A stretch of 64,000 nucleotides of DNA from Streptomyces sp. NRRL S-31 (GTDB lineage: Bacteria > Actinomycetota > Actinomycetes > Streptomycetales > Streptomycetaceae): contig NZ_JOCB01000025.1 of NCBI RefSeq assembly GCF_000718775.1, positions 15,055 through 79,054 of the forward strand, read 5' to 3'. The notes under the pieces are model-generated. The model saw only the letters and a list, made by a program, of their open reading frames with translations, was not told where the DNA came from and did no database searches. The position numbers were made by a program, and so were the translations under genes. Shown piece after piece: positions 9,564 to 19,897 of the stretch. Within the stretch, counting starts at the first letter, position 1. Each line of letters opens with the position of its first letter.

Positions 9564-10241
9564 TCAGGTGTGCGCGGGGACGCCCGTCAGCGCCGTGACG
9601 ACCGGGTCCAGCGCGTCCCGTATCTCGTCGCCGATGGACCGGAAGAAGGTCAGCGGGGCGCCGTACGGGTCGTACACCTCGTCCGCCTCGGCGGTCGGGG
9701 CGAGCAGCCAGCCGCGCAGCGCCGCCGCCGCCCGCACCAGCGCGCGGGCCCGCATGACCACACCGTCCTCCAGCGGCGGCAGGGTGGCCGGATCTATCGC
9801 CCGGACCAGGCGGGTGAACTCCTTCAGGGTGAAGGTGCGCAGGCCCGCCGAGTGGCCCATGGAGATCACCTGGGCCCGGTGGTCACGGGTGGCCGTCAGC
9901 ACCAGGTCGGCCCTGATCACGTGCTCGTCCAGCAGCTCCCGGCCGACGAAGCCGGCGGCGTCCGCCCCGAACTCGGCCAGCACGGTCTCGGCGTGGGACT
10001 CCATGGGCGCGCCCTCGTGGCCCCAGGTGCCCGCGCTCTCCACGATCAGCCCGCCGCCGAGCACGCCGAGCCGCTCCGCGACGAAGTGGCGGGTCAGCCG
10101 CTCGGTGATGGGCGAGCGGCACACGTTGCCGGTGCTGACGTGCAGGATGCGGAAGGTGTCACGGGGAAACCCGAACGTCGTCGTCTCCTCCGCGCTCCAG
10201 CCTCCAGCGCCTATGCCACGCCCCGCTTCAGGGGCCGTCAA
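9564..10241 (-). CDS. Low-molecular-weight protein-tyrosine-phosphatase family protein
   Basis: The 225-residue product contains ILHVSTGNVCRSPITERL near residue 38. This corresponds to the LMW-PTP P-loop (CxxNxCRS type) but with Ser-Thr-Gly-Asn before the Cys-Arg-Ser, so Cys-Arg-Ser-Pro is kept while the usual first Cys is Ser. The DPYG element DEVYDPYGAPLTFF near the C-terminus supplies the general acid Asp. I place the start at TTG 10241, which overlaps the TGA of tsaC and has GAGGTGG about 5 nt upstream; no ATG or GTG occurs in frame before the catalytic loop. Likely cytoplasmic; substrates unknown. Confidence 0.8.
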   Translation of the reverse strand: MTAPEAGRGIGAGGWSAEETTTFGFPRDTFRILHVSTGNVCRSPITERLTRHFVAERLGVLGGGLIVESAGTWGHEGAPMESHAETVLAEFGADAAGFVGRELLDEHVIRADLVLTATRDHRAQVISMGHSAGLRTFTLKEFTRLVRAIDPATLPPLEDGVVMRARALVRAAAALRGWLLAPTAEADEVYDPYGAPLTFFRSIGDEIRDALDPVVTALTGVPAHT

Positions 10242-10885
10242 TTCGCCACCTCGAGGTCGGGTACGACCTTCCGCAGCTCGTCCGCGGAGATGGCCCCCGC
10301 GCGCAGCAGCACCGGCGCCTCGCGGGAGACGTCCACGATGGACGACGGCACGTTGCCCGGGGTGGGGCCGCCGTCGAGGTAGACGGAGACGGAGTCGCCG
10401 AGCATCTCCTGGGCGGCGTCGCAGTTCTCCGGCGCCGGGTGGCCGGTGAGGTTGGCGGAGGAGACGGCCATCGGGCCGAACTCGGTGAGCAGCTCGATGG
10501 CGACCGGGTGCAGCGGCATGCGCACGGCGACCGTGCCCCGGGTGTCGCCGAGGTCCCACTGGAGGGACGGCTGGTGCCTGGCGACGAGCGTCAGGGCCCC
10601 CGGCCAGAACGCGTCGACCAGTTCCCAGGCCAGCTCGGAGAAGTCCGTGACGAGGCCGTGCAGGGTGTTCGGGGAGCCGATGAGGACGGGGGTGGGCATG
10701 TTGCGCCCCCGGCCCTTAGCGGCGAGCAGGTCGGCGACCGCCTCCGAGGAGAACGCGTCGGCGCCGATGCCGTACACCGTGTCGGTCGGCAGCACCACCA
10801 GCTCGCCCCGGCGGACGGCGGACGCGGCCTCGCGCAGACCCGTCACGCGGTCGGTCGCGTCGTTGGTGTCGTATCGCCGTGCCAT
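10238..10885 (-). CDS. tsaC: L-threonylcarbamoyladenylate synthase (TsaC/Sua5)
   Basis: Makes threonylcarbamoyl-AMP for the universal t6A37 modification of ANN-decoding tRNAs. The 215-residue protein is the short TsaC/YrdC form without the Sua5 C-terminal domain. Motifs include VLPTDTVYGIGADA (about 31-44), LLAAKGRGRNMPTPVL (KxR nucleotide-binding element), FWPGALTLV and VAVRMPLHPVA, and SSANLTGHPA. The ATG at 10885 has GAGGAGG upstream. Its stop overlaps the next gene's TTG, and it follows prmC, the usual Streptomyces order. Confidence 0.93.
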   Translation of the reverse strand: MARRYDTNDATDRVTGLREAASAVRRGELVVLPTDTVYGIGADAFSSEAVADLLAAKGRGRNMPTPVLIGSPNTLHGLVTDFSELAWELVDAFWPGALTLVARHQPSLQWDLGDTRGTVAVRMPLHPVAIELLTEFGPMAVSSANLTGHPAPENCDAAQEMLGDSVSVYLDGGPTPGNVPSSIVDVSREAPVLLRAGAISADELRKVVPDLEVAN

Positions 10886-10937
10886 GTCTAGCGGGCCTCC
10901 TCGTACACGTACTGCGGGATGGAAGTCGTCGGGGCGG

Positions 10938-11783
10938 TCACGGCAGCGCCTTGCGGGCGGTGGCGAAGCGCGGCCGGTTGTTGAGGTCGGGGTGGTCGGC
11001 CGCGTCGGCCCAGCCCCGCTCCTCGGTGAAGATCCACGGCACCTGGCCGCCCTGGGTGTCGGCGTGCTCGATCACGACGACGCCGCCCGGGCGCAGCAGC
11101 CGGTGCGCGGTGCGCTCGATGCCGCGGATCAGATCGAGCCCGTCCTCGCCGGAGAACAGTGCCAGCTCCGGGTCGTAGTCGCGGGCCTCGGGGGCGACGT
11201 ACTCCCACTCGGTGAGCGGGATGTACGGCGGGTTGGAGATGACCAGGTCGACCTGGCCGTCGAGGTCCGGGAAGGCGTCGAGGGCGTCGCCCTGGCGCAG
11301 GTCGACCCGCGAGCCGGCCACGTTCTTCCGGGTCCACACCAGGGCGTCCTCGGACAGCTCCACGGCGTGCACGCGGGAGCGCGGCACCTCCTGGGCGAGG
11401 GCGAGGGCGATGGCGCCAGAACCGGTGCACAGGTCGACGATGGCCGGTTCCACGACGTCCATGGCGCGCACGGCGTCTATGGCCCAGCCGACCACCGACT
11501 CGGTCTCCGGGCGCGGCACGAACACCCCGGGCCCGACCTGGAGTTCCAGGTAGCGGAAGTAGGCCCGCCCGGTGATGTGCTGGAGCGGCTCGCGCTGCTC
11601 GCGCCGGGCGATGACCTCCCAGTACCGGGCGTCGAAGTCGGCGTCCTTCACGGAGTGCAGTGCGCCGCGCTTCACACCGTGCACGAACGCGGCCAGCTCC
11701 TCCGCGTCGTTGCGCGGCGAGGGCACGCCGGCGTCGGCCAGCCGCTGGGTGGCCTGGGCCACCTCGGCGAGCAGCAGGTTCAC
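10938..11783 (-). CDS. prmC: Release factor glutamine N5-methyltransferase
   Basis: Methylates the glutamine of the GGQ motif of release factors using SAM; located directly downstream of its substrate gene prfA. The 281-residue protein has an N-terminal helical domain (about 1-80) and a Rossmann methyltransferase domain with VDLCTGSGAIALALA (motif I), VDLVISNPPYIPLTE (catalytic NPPY) and RLLRPGGVVVIEH. The start is GTG at 11783 with GGAGG and a 6-nt spacer. A 36-nt gap separates it from prfA. Confidence 0.95.
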   Translation of the reverse strand: MNLLLAEVAQATQRLADAGVPSPRNDAEELAAFVHGVKRGALHSVKDADFDARYWEVIARREQREPLQHITGRAYFRYLELQVGPGVFVPRPETESVVGWAIDAVRAMDVVEPAIVDLCTGSGAIALALAQEVPRSRVHAVELSEDALVWTRKNVAGSRVDLRQGDALDAFPDLDGQVDLVISNPPYIPLTEWEYVAPEARDYDPELALFSGEDGLDLIRGIERTAHRLLRPGGVVVIEHADTQGGQVPWIFTEERGWADAADHPDLNNRPRFATARKALP

Positions 11784-11819
11784 GCGAGTCCTCCGTGTCG
11801 TACTGGTGCGGACGGGGTC

Positions 11820-12887
<1,068 letters not shown>

Positions 12888-12994
12888 CTTTCGGCTCCTG
12901 TACTGCGGTGAGGGGAAGGGCGGGCGACCAAAAACGCCGGTCCCGGCGCACACCCGCGAAGGCGTACGGCCGTGGACCGGCGAAATGGGGCTCG

Positions 12995-13216
12995 CTACTT
13001 CTTGGAGCCGGCGGCCTTGCCGAAGCGGGCCTCGAAGCGGGCCACACGGCCACCGGTGTCGAGGATCTTCTGCTTGCCCGTGTAGAACGGGTGGCACTCG
13101 GAGCAGACCTCGGCCCGGATGGTGCCGGACTCGATGGTGCTACGGGTGGTGAACGACGCGCCGCAGGTGCAGCTGACCTGCGTCTCGACGTACGCGGGGT
13201 GAATGTCGCGCTTCAA
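12995..13216 (-). CDS. rpmE: 50S ribosomal protein L31 (zinc-binding type)
   Basis: Ribosomal protein of 73 residues, starting at a TTG codon (13216) with AGGAG 5 nt upstream: [20 protein letters not shown]. The four zinc ligands of the C+ type are present as C16, C18, C38 and C41 (CTC and CSEC), so this is the zinc-containing paralogue and not the zinc-independent one induced by Zur. A start further upstream is open but has no support. It lies upstream of prfA with a 107-nt spacer. Confidence 0.94.
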   Translation of the reverse strand: MKRDIHPAYVETQVSCTCGASFTTRSTIESGTIRAEVCSECHPFYTGKQKILDTGGRVARFEARFGKAAGSKK

Positions 13217-13370
13217 GGTGTCTCCTAGGTTGCGGGAGGGCGCCGGGTCGCGGACGCGGGATGCGGACGCGTGAACCGGGGCCGACGTACCAGTCTGCCA
13301 GGACTGGGGCCATCCTCCCAAACCGGGGGTACGGCCGTTCTATTCCGCCGGGTGCGCGGGGCCCGCGCGG

Positions 13371-14495
13371 TCAGCTCACGACGCCCTTGGCCTCGCCGGT
13401 GGCCGTGCCCTCCGTGGCCGTCCCCGGGATCGGCTCGTCGTTCTTCAGGGCGTCCCAGACCAGCTGGGCCTTGGCCTTCTCCGGCAGGACCCGGTTGGGG
13501 TTGGCCGGGTCGTACCGCACCGGCATCGTGACCATCTTCATGTGGGACGAGCTGATGCCCTTGAGGCCGCCGGCGAAGTCGATCAGGGAGTTGACCGAGC
13601 CGAGGTCGGAGTCGGTCGTGACGGACTTGGTGGCGGTGTCGGCGAGGTTGTAGAGCTTCTTCGGGTCGGAGAGGACACCGACGTGCTTCACCTGGTCGAT
13701 CAGCGCCTTGATGAACGCCTGCTGGAGCTGGATGCGGCCGAGGTCGGAGCCGTCGCCCACGCCGTGCCGGGTGCGGACCAGGCCGAGCGCCTGTTCGCCG
13801 TCCAGGGTGTGCGGGCCGGCCTTGAGGTCCAGGTGGCTCTGCGGGTCGCGGATGTCCCTGGTGGTGGTGACGTGCACGCCGCCGAGGTCGTCGATGAGCC
13901 GCTGGAAGCCCTCGAAGTCGACCTCCAGATAGTGGTCCATGCGGATACCGGTGATCGACTCCACGGTCTTCACCGCGCAGGCCGCGCCCCCGGTGGAGTA
14001 CGCCTCGTTGAACATCACGCCGGAGGCGGCCGGATGCACGGTGCCCTTGGTGTCGGTGCACTGGGGGCGGTCGACGAGGGTGTCCCGGGGCACCGAGACC
14101 ACACTGGCCTTCTTGTGCCCCTGGTACACGTGGACGATCATCGCCGTGTCCGAGCGGGCGCTGCCGTCGTCCGCGCCGCCGCCGAGCTTCTTGTTCTTGC
14201 CGGAGCGGGTGTCCGAGCCGAGGACCAGGATGTTCTCGGAGCCGTTGTCGATCTTCGTGGGCCGGTCGGTGCCGAGGGCCTGGTTGATGTCGACGCTGTG
14301 CAGGTTGCCGTTGAGCTTGAAGTAGACGAACCCGGCGCCGGCACCGCCCAGCACGACGACGCCCGCGGCCGTCCAGACACCGGCGCGCACGGCTCTGCGG
14401 CCCGCGCCGGGCGCCTTGCGGCGGCGGCCCTTGCCCCGGCGGCGGGGTCCTGTCGTGCCCGGCTCGGTTATGGCGGGCGTGCTCTCGGCGGCCAC
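13371..14495 (-). CDS. LytR-CpsA-Psr (LCP) family cell-wall glycopolymer ligase
   Basis: LCP enzymes move undecaprenyl-linked glycopolymers onto peptidoglycan. The 374-residue protein has a basic N-terminus (RRRGKGRRRKAPGAGRR), one transmembrane helix (about 38-60) and an extracellular LCP domain. Conserved features are NILVLGSDTRSG, ARSDTAMIVHVYQ, VVSVPRDTLV (pyrophosphate-binding Arg/Asp) and LGLVRTRHGVGDGSDLGRIQ. The start is GTG at 14495 with AGGAG 4 nt upstream. It lies near the sugar-phosphate transferase at 6617-7966, which could supply a substrate chain. Confidence 0.92.
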   Translation of the reverse strand: MAAESTPAITEPGTTGPRRRGKGRRRKAPGAGRRAVRAGVWTAAGVVVLGGAGAGFVYFKLNGNLHSVDINQALGTDRPTKIDNGSENILVLGSDTRSGKNKKLGGGADDGSARSDTAMIVHVYQGHKKASVVSVPRDTLVDRPQCTDTKGTVHPAASGVMFNEAYSTGGAACAVKTVESITGIRMDHYLEVDFEGFQRLIDDLGGVHVTTTRDIRDPQSHLDLKAGPHTLDGEQALGLVRTRHGVGDGSDLGRIQLQQAFIKALIDQVKHVGVLSDPKKLYNLADTATKSVTTDSDLGSVNSLIDFAGGLKGISSSHMKMVTMPVRYDPANPNRVLPEKAKAQLVWDALKNDEPIPGTATEGTATGEAKGVVS

Positions 14496-14873
14496 ATCGC
14501 TCCTAGGTCTAGGCGGTCGGATACCCCCTGCGGTCGGGGTCGGGAGCGGTCGTCACCGCTCCATCGTCGCTCCGCCCGGTCAGACGGAGAAACTCGGGAA
14601 AGGGTTGCACGACACAGCGTGGCCACCGTGTCCGGCAGAGGTCACGCAGCGTAGCCACTCACGACCTGCACACCGCGACTCACCTGCGGTTTCGGCCACC
14701 CTGGCCGGGCGGTCGCGAGCCGGTGCCCGCCGGCGCCCCTGTGGCCAAGGTCTCGCCCGCCCGCGCCCCGCGGCAACGCGAAAGGGCCGTTCCCCGTCGT
14801 CTCTCGACGGGGAACGGCCCTTCCCGCGGCGTTCAGCCACTCAGACGCTCAGGTCCTCGGACGTACGAGGCGC
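14496..14873. promoter_or_regulatory. Spacer between rho and the LCP gene
   Basis: About 380 bp without a gene between the rho stop and the LCP start. It holds the strong hairpin listed separately at 14782-14822 and presumably the LCP promoter on the minus strand near 14520-14650. No other repeat or small ORF with convincing support was seen. Confidence 0.5.
14782..14822. terminator. Strong inverted-repeat terminator after rho
   Basis: An 18-bp perfect inverted repeat (AAGGGCCGTTCCCCGTCG at 14782-14799 with its complement at 14805-14822) encloses a 5-nt loop. It lies 52 bp past the rho stop codon on the minus strand. It starts with AA and ends with TT, so it can act in either direction. The stem is unusually long, as many Streptomyces terminators are. 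Confidence 0.85.
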
Positions 14874-16850
14874 TCAGTCGCCGTTGCCCGGGGTCGGCGT
14901 CGTCTTCTGGATCTGCATCAGGAACTCGACGTTCGACTTGGTCTGCTTCATCTTGTCGAGCAGCAGCTCGATCGCCTGCTGCTGGTCCAGCGCGTGCAGC
15001 ACCCGGCGGAGCTTCCAGACGACCGCCAGCTCCTCGTTGCCGAGCAGGATCTCTTCCTTACGGGTGCCGGACGCGTCCACGTCCACCGCCGGGAAGATGC
15101 GCTTGTCGGCGAGCTTGCGGTCGAGCTTGAGCTCCATGTTGCCGGTGCCCTTGAACTCCTCGAAGATCACCTCGTCCATGCGGGACCCGGTGTCCACGAG
15201 AGCCGTGGCGAGGATGGTCAGCGAGCCGCCGTCCTCGATGTTCCGCGCCGCGCCGAAGAACCGCTTCGGCGGGTACAGGGCGGTCGAGTCGACACCACCG
15301 GACAGGATGCGGCCGGAGGCCGGCGCCGCCAGGTTGTAGGCACGGCCCAGACGCGTGATGGAGTCGAGCAGCACGACGACGTCGTGGCCCAGCTCCACGA
15401 GGCGCTTGGCGCGCTCGATGGCCAGCTCGGCGACCGTGGTGTGGTCCTCGGCCGGACGGTCGAAGGTCGAGGAGATGACCTCGCCCTTGACCGACCGCTG
15501 CATGTCGGTGACCTCTTCCGGACGCTCGTCGACCAGGACGACCATCAGGTGGCACTCGGGGTTGTTGTGCGTGATCGCGTTGGCGACCGCCTGCATGATC
15601 ATGGTCTTGCCGGTCTTCGGCGGGGCCACGATCAGACCGCGCTGGCCCTTGCCGATCGGCGAGACCAGGTCGATGATCCGGGTGGTGAGCACGCCCGGGT
15701 CGGTCTCCAGGCGGAGCCGGTCCTGCGGGTAGAGCGGGGTCAGCTTGTTGAACTCCGGTCGGCCACGGCCGTGTTCGGGCGCCATGCCGTTGACGGAGTC
15801 CAGCCGGACCAGCGCGTTGAACTTCTCGCGGCGCTCGCCCTCCTTCGGCTGGCGGACCGCACCGGTGAGGTGGTCACCCTTGCGCAGGCCGTTCTTGCGG
15901 ACCTGGGCGAGGGAGACGTACACGTCGTTCGGACCGGGCAGGTAGCCGGAGGTCCGGATGAAGGCGTAGTTGTCGAGGATGTCCAGGATGCCCGCGACCG
16001 GGATCAGGACGTCGTCCTCGGTGACCTGCGGCTCGGCGATCTCGTCGCGGCCACGACGGCCACGGCGGTCGCGGTAGCGGCCACGACGGCCACGGCGGCC
16101 GCCCTCGAAGTCGTCGTCGTCCTGCTGCTGGCGGTCCTGCCGGCCACCCTGCTGACCCTGCTGGCCCTGCTGCTGACGCTGCTGGCCGCCCTGCTGCTCG
16201 TCGCCCTTGTTGCGGCGGTCCCGGTCGCGGTCCCGGCCGCGCTCGCGGCGGTCCCGGCGGCCACGGCCCTCGCCGTCACCGGCGTCACCCTTGGCGTCGC
16301 CCTGCTGCTGCGTCTCGGCCTTGGGCTCGGCCTTGGCCTCCGCGGCGACGGTCTCGGCCCCGCCCTGGCCGGGGCTGCCCGCCTCGGCGGTGGCACGGCG
16401 ACGACGGCGCTCGACGGGGGCGTCGTCGCTGGCGGGCTGGCCGGGGATCTCGATCTGCTGCTGGGCCGCGGCCTTGTCGGCGGGGGCCTCCCCGGCCTTG
16501 TCCGCCTTCTTCTCGGCGGCCTCGTCGCCGGTGCGGGCCCGCGAGGTGGCCCGGCGCTTCGGCTTGGTCTCGGCGGTGTCCCCGGCGGAGGAGGACGCCT
16601 TGGGGGCGGCGCCTCCGGCGGCCTGCGCCTCCTTGATGACCTCGATCAGCTGGCTCTTGCGCATACGCGCGGTGCCCCTGATCCCGAGGCCCGAGGCGAC
16701 CTGTTGCAGCTCGGCCAGCACCATGCCCTCGAGGCCGGTACCGCGGCGCCGCCGGGAGCCGGCACCGGTGGCAGGCGCGGAGGCGTCCGTGGCGGGCGCG
16801 GCAGCGGTCTCCTCGACACGTGCGCCCATCAGATCGGTGGTGTCGCTCAC
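14874..16850 (-). CDS. rho: Transcription termination factor Rho (actinobacterial, with long acidic/basic insert)
   Basis: Hexameric RNA helicase that ends transcription. The 658-residue protein is much longer than E. coli Rho (419 aa). After a short Rho-N segment (about 38-75, [20 protein letters not shown]) there is a low-complexity region (about 75-285) with A/E/K-rich and then R/D/Q-rich stretches ([37 protein letters not shown]). The canonical RNA-binding domain ([20 protein letters not shown]) and RecA-like core with P-loop [11 protein letters not shown] follow. Such inserts are known in actinobacterial Rho. The start is GTG at 16850 with AAGGA upstream. Confidence 0.96.
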   Translation of the reverse strand: MSDTTDLMGARVEETAAAPATDASAPATGAGSRRRRGTGLEGMVLAELQQVASGLGIRGTARMRKSQLIEVIKEAQAAGGAAPKASSSAGDTAETKPKRRATSRARTGDEAAEKKADKAGEAPADKAAAQQQIEIPGQPASDDAPVERRRRRATAEAGSPGQGGAETVAAEAKAEPKAETQQQGDAKGDAGDGEGRGRRDRRERGRDRDRDRRNKGDEQQGGQQRQQQGQQGQQGGRQDRQQQDDDDFEGGRRGRRGRYRDRRGRRGRDEIAEPQVTEDDVLIPVAGILDILDNYAFIRTSGYLPGPNDVYVSLAQVRKNGLRKGDHLTGAVRQPKEGERREKFNALVRLDSVNGMAPEHGRGRPEFNKLTPLYPQDRLRLETDPGVLTTRIIDLVSPIGKGQRGLIVAPPKTGKTMIMQAVANAITHNNPECHLMVVLVDERPEEVTDMQRSVKGEVISSTFDRPAEDHTTVAELAIERAKRLVELGHDVVVLLDSITRLGRAYNLAAPASGRILSGGVDSTALYPPKRFFGAARNIEDGGSLTILATALVDTGSRMDEVIFEEFKGTGNMELKLDRKLADKRIFPAVDVDASGTRKEEILLGNEELAVVWKLRRVLHALDQQQAIELLLDKMKQTKSNVEFLMQIQKTTPTPGNGD

Positions 16851-17271
16851 GAAGGGTCCTTCCCTGGAGCGGACGTCGGCCTGTCTGGCTCGGCGACCGG
16901 TTGTGCTGTCCGGCTACGGTCCTGTCTTCGGTGAACCGTGCCGGGGCGGTGGTCCGCCACAGCGGCGGAGGAAATGTGCGGTGATGGCGCTGCCGCGAGT
17001 CGTGGCACCCTGTGTCACGTGGCGTGGTAGCACCGGTTCCGGAGCTCCCCCAGAGGGGGTACCCCCACCGGCGGCCCGCTCAGTGTCCGCATACGACGTA
17101 CTGCCCAGATACGGCGCAAGGAACACGGAGTGGCGCGGGAGGCTCCCGGAAGAATGTCTGTCCCGGACGGGGACACGAGGCACCTCGCCATGGTGGGGTC
17201 GGGTGCAGACTTGAGATTAACACTACCGGATCCAACAAACATTCCCCCTCTCCAAATCCGGCAACCGTGTG
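16851..17271 (-). promoter_or_regulatory. rho leader and promoter region
   Basis: About 420 bp between the thrB stop and the rho GTG with no supported gene. The part near 17205-17265 is relatively AT-rich (TTAACACTACCGG, CAAACATTCCCC on the plus strand) and is the best place for a rho promoter on the minus strand. Rho genes commonly have long autoregulated leaders; I see no clear attenuator stem. An 89-codon open frame here lacks support and was not called. Confidence 0.45.
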
Positions 17272-18189
17272 TCAGGGCGCAAGCGGCAGCACGCTCGCTC
17301 CCGGGACATCGAGGTCAAGCCGGTTGGCGGCCCAGCCCTCGCCCGCGAGGTGCGACACCTTGTCGGCGCTGTCGGCGTCGGCGAGGGCCATGACGGTGGG
17401 TCCGGCGCCCGAGATGACGGCCGGGATGCCGTCCGAGCGCAGCCGTTCCACCAGCGCGGCGCTCTCCGGCATGGCCGGCGCGCGGTACTCCTGGTGGAGG
17501 CGGTCCTCGGTGGCGGGCAGCAGCAGCTCGGGGCGCCTGGTCAGGGCCTCGACGAGCAGGGCGGCGCGGCCCGCGTTGGCGGCGGCGTCCACGTGCGGCA
17601 CGGTACGCGGGAGCAGACCGCGCGCGGTCTCGGTCAGTACCGGCTTTCCGGGCACGAAAACCACCGGAACGATGGAATCGTGCGGCTCCATCCTGATGGC
17701 CCGGGCGTTGCCGGCCTCCATCCAGGACAGGGTGAAGCCGCCGAGGAGACACGCGGCCACGTTGTCCGGGTGGCCCTCGATCTCGGTGGCCAGTTCCAGC
17801 AGCGCCGCGTCGTCCAGACGGGCTTCGCCGCCTATGGTCACGGCACGCGCGGCGACGATGCCGGCGCAGATGGCGGCGGAGGAGGAGCCGAGGCCCCGGC
17901 CGTGCGGGATCCGGTTGGCGCAGACGATCTCCAGGCCCCGGGGCTGTCCGCCCAGCAGGTCGAAGGCGGTCCGCAGGGAGCGGACGAGGAGGTGGCTCTC
18001 GTCCCGCGGCAGGGTCTCGCTGCCCTCACCCGCGATGTCGATGTGCAGCCCGGAGTCGGCCACCCGGACGACCACGTCGTCGTAGAGCCCCAGCGCGAGG
18101 CCCAGGGCGTCGAAGCCGGGGCCGAGGTTGGCGCTGGTGGCGGGGGTGCGCACCCGGACGGCGGCGGCGCGGAAGGCTGGACCGGCCAT
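17272..18189 (-). CDS. thrB: Homoserine kinase
   Basis: GHMP-family kinase that phosphorylates L-homoserine, step four of threonine synthesis. The 305-residue protein starts MAGPAFRAAAVRVRTPATSA at 18189, with AAGGAG 12 nt upstream. GHMP motifs are visible: ATSANLGPGFDALGLAL (motif 1), IPHGRGLGSSSAAICAGI (motif 2, ATP-binding PxxxGLGSSSA) and AVISGAGPTVMAL (motif 3). The frame is open upstream through the repeat region but that part has no family match. Unusually it lies 643 bp from thrC, separated by a repeat array. Confidence 0.94.
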   Translation of the reverse strand: MAGPAFRAAAVRVRTPATSANLGPGFDALGLALGLYDDVVVRVADSGLHIDIAGEGSETLPRDESHLLVRSLRTAFDLLGGQPRGLEIVCANRIPHGRGLGSSSAAICAGIVAARAVTIGGEARLDDAALLELATEIEGHPDNVAACLLGGFTLSWMEAGNARAIRMEPHDSIVPVVFVPGKPVLTETARGLLPRTVPHVDAAANAGRAALLVEALTRRPELLLPATEDRLHQEYRAPAMPESAALVERLRSDGIPAVISGAGPTVMALADADSADKVSHLAGEGWAANRLDLDVPGASVLPLAP

Positions 18190-18469
18190 CGCTCGAAGAC
18201 TCTCCTTGAGCTGCGTTGACGGTGAATGACGCTCGATGGATTCGATGGTCATTCGGTGGACTGCCGATGACTGACGTACGAGGACCCGTGGCCGCGGAGA
18301 CGGCACGGCACCGCGCCCTACGCGAGGGCATATGCGGCAGGCGGGTTCGCTACAGCCTATCGAAGGAAGGTTCTGTGGCGACATAGGGCGCACGGGAGGC
18401 GCACGATGCGTGTCGCAAGCCCCCCGTGCAACCTGTCCGGGATCCACCGCTTCCCCGGCGCTCGGCCGG

Positions 18470-18832
18470 GGCCGGGGGTCGGTTGCCGGCGCTCGGCGAG
18501 GCCGAAGGTCGGTTGCCGGCGCTCGGCCAAGGCTCAGGGCCGTTCCCCGGCGTTTCGGCCGAGACCGAGGGCCTCCCCCGGCACTCGCCCGAGACCGAGG
18601 GTCGGTTACGGACGCTGGGCCGAGGCCGAAAGCCGGGGCTGCGGGCTGCGGGCTGCCGGACTGCCGGACTGTCGGTGCTGAGACAAGGCCGAGAACCGCG
18701 GCCGTCGGCGCTGGGCCGAGGCCGAAAACCGCGATCGTCGACGCTGGGCCAAGGCCGAAAACCGCGGTCACCGACACTCAGCCGCAGTGGCGCTCAGCCG
18801 AGGCCGAGACACTGCGCCGCGGTGGCCGACGC
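18470..18832. repeat. Degenerate tandem array built from the thrC 3' end
   Basis: The spacer between thrC and thrB is filled with degenerate copies of a unit of about 33-39 bp. Read on the minus strand, the last codons, stop and next few bases of thrC (18865-18827) are repeated immediately downstream (18826-18792) with only a few changes, including a copy of the stop codon. A truncated copy and then three or more diverged copies follow (units ending CAGCGTCGAC, CAGCGCCGAC, CAGCACCGAC). Similarity fades towards 18470. There are no spacers of constant size, so this is not a CRISPR array. No coding function is apparent. Confidence 0.8.
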
Positions 18833-19891
18833 TCAGCCGAGACCAAGACGCTCCGCCGCGGTGGCCGCGTCGACCGGGACGGTGACCGGCTGCGGGGCAC
18901 CGGCCACGGCCCAGTCGGGGTCCTTCAGGCCGTTGCCCGTGACGGTGCACACGATGCGCTGGCCCGGGTCGACCTTCCCCTGCTCCGCGGCCTTGAGCAG
19001 ACCGGCCACCGAGGCGGCGGAGGCGGGCTCCACGAAGACGCCCTCCTGCGCGGCCAACAGGCGGTAGGCGCGCAGGATCTCACGGTCCGTCACCTCGTCG
19101 ATGGCACCGCCGGACTCGTCCCGCGCGGCCAGGGCGTACTGCCAGGACGCGGGGTTGCCGATGCGGATGGCGGTCGCGATGGTCGACGGGTCCTTGACCA
19201 CCTCGCCGCGCACGATCGGGGCGCTGCCGGACGCCTGGAAGCCCCACATCCGCGGGGTCCGCGCGGCGATGCCGTCGGCGGCGTACTCCCGGTAGCCCTT
19301 CCAGTAGGCGGTGATGTTGCCCGCGTTACCGACCGGCAGGACATGGATGTCGGGCGCGTCGCCGAGCATGTCCACGATCTCGAAGGCGGCCGTCTTCTGG
19401 CCCTCGATGCGCACCGGGTTGACCGAATTCACCAGCGCCACGGGGTAGTTCTCGCTCAGTTCCCGGGCGAGGGTGAGGCAGTCGTCGAAGTTGCCGTCGA
19501 CCTGGAGGATCTTCGCGCCGTGCACGAGGGCCTGGCCCATCTTGCCGAGGGCGATCTTGCCCTGCGGCACCAACACGGCGGACACCATGCCCGCGCGCAC
19601 CGCGTAGGCGGCGGCGGAGGCGGAGGTGTTGCCCGTGGAGGCACAGATGACCGCCTTGGCGCCGTCCTCCTTGGCCTTGCTGATGGCCATGGTCATGCCG
19701 CGGTCCTTGAAGGACCCGGTGGGGTTGGCGCCCTCCACCTTCAGGTGGACCTCACAGCCCGTGCGCTCGGAGAGCACCTGCGCGGGCACGAGGGGCGTGC
19801 CGCCCTCGCGGAGCGTCACGACCGGCGTGGTGTCGGATACCGGCAGCCTGTCCCGGTACTCCTCGATGATTCCGCGCCACTGGTGGGTCAT
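18833..19891 (-). CDS. thrC: Threonine synthase
   Basis: PLP enzyme converting O-phosphohomoserine to threonine. The 352-residue protein is the short fold-type II form typical of actinobacteria. The PLP lysine lies in [14 protein letters not shown] (about residues 57-70), the phosphate-binding loop in [15 protein letters not shown], and the second glycine loop in [16 protein letters not shown]. The ATG at 19891 lies 6 nt after the hom stop, and its ribosome site (AAGGAG) is inside the hom 3' end. The final codons are duplicated in the downstream array. Confidence 0.96.
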   Translation of the reverse strand: MTHQWRGIIEEYRDRLPVSDTTPVVTLREGGTPLVPAQVLSERTGCEVHLKVEGANPTGSFKDRGMTMAISKAKEDGAKAVICASTGNTSASAAAYAVRAGMVSAVLVPQGKIALGKMGQALVHGAKILQVDGNFDDCLTLARELSENYPVALVNSVNPVRIEGQKTAAFEIVDMLGDAPDIHVLPVGNAGNITAYWKGYREYAADGIAARTPRMWGFQASGSAPIVRGEVVKDPSTIATAIRIGNPASWQYALAARDESGGAIDEVTDREILRAYRLLAAQEGVFVEPASAASVAGLLKAAEQGKVDPGQRIVCTVTGNGLKDPDWAVAGAPQPVTVPVDAATAAERLGLG

Positions 19892-19897
19892 TGCTGG

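Noticed and set aside
18190..18777. In-frame extension of thrB through the repeat array (501 codons)
   Set aside because: The extra residues are translated repeats with no family match, and the canonical thrB N-terminus starts at 18189.
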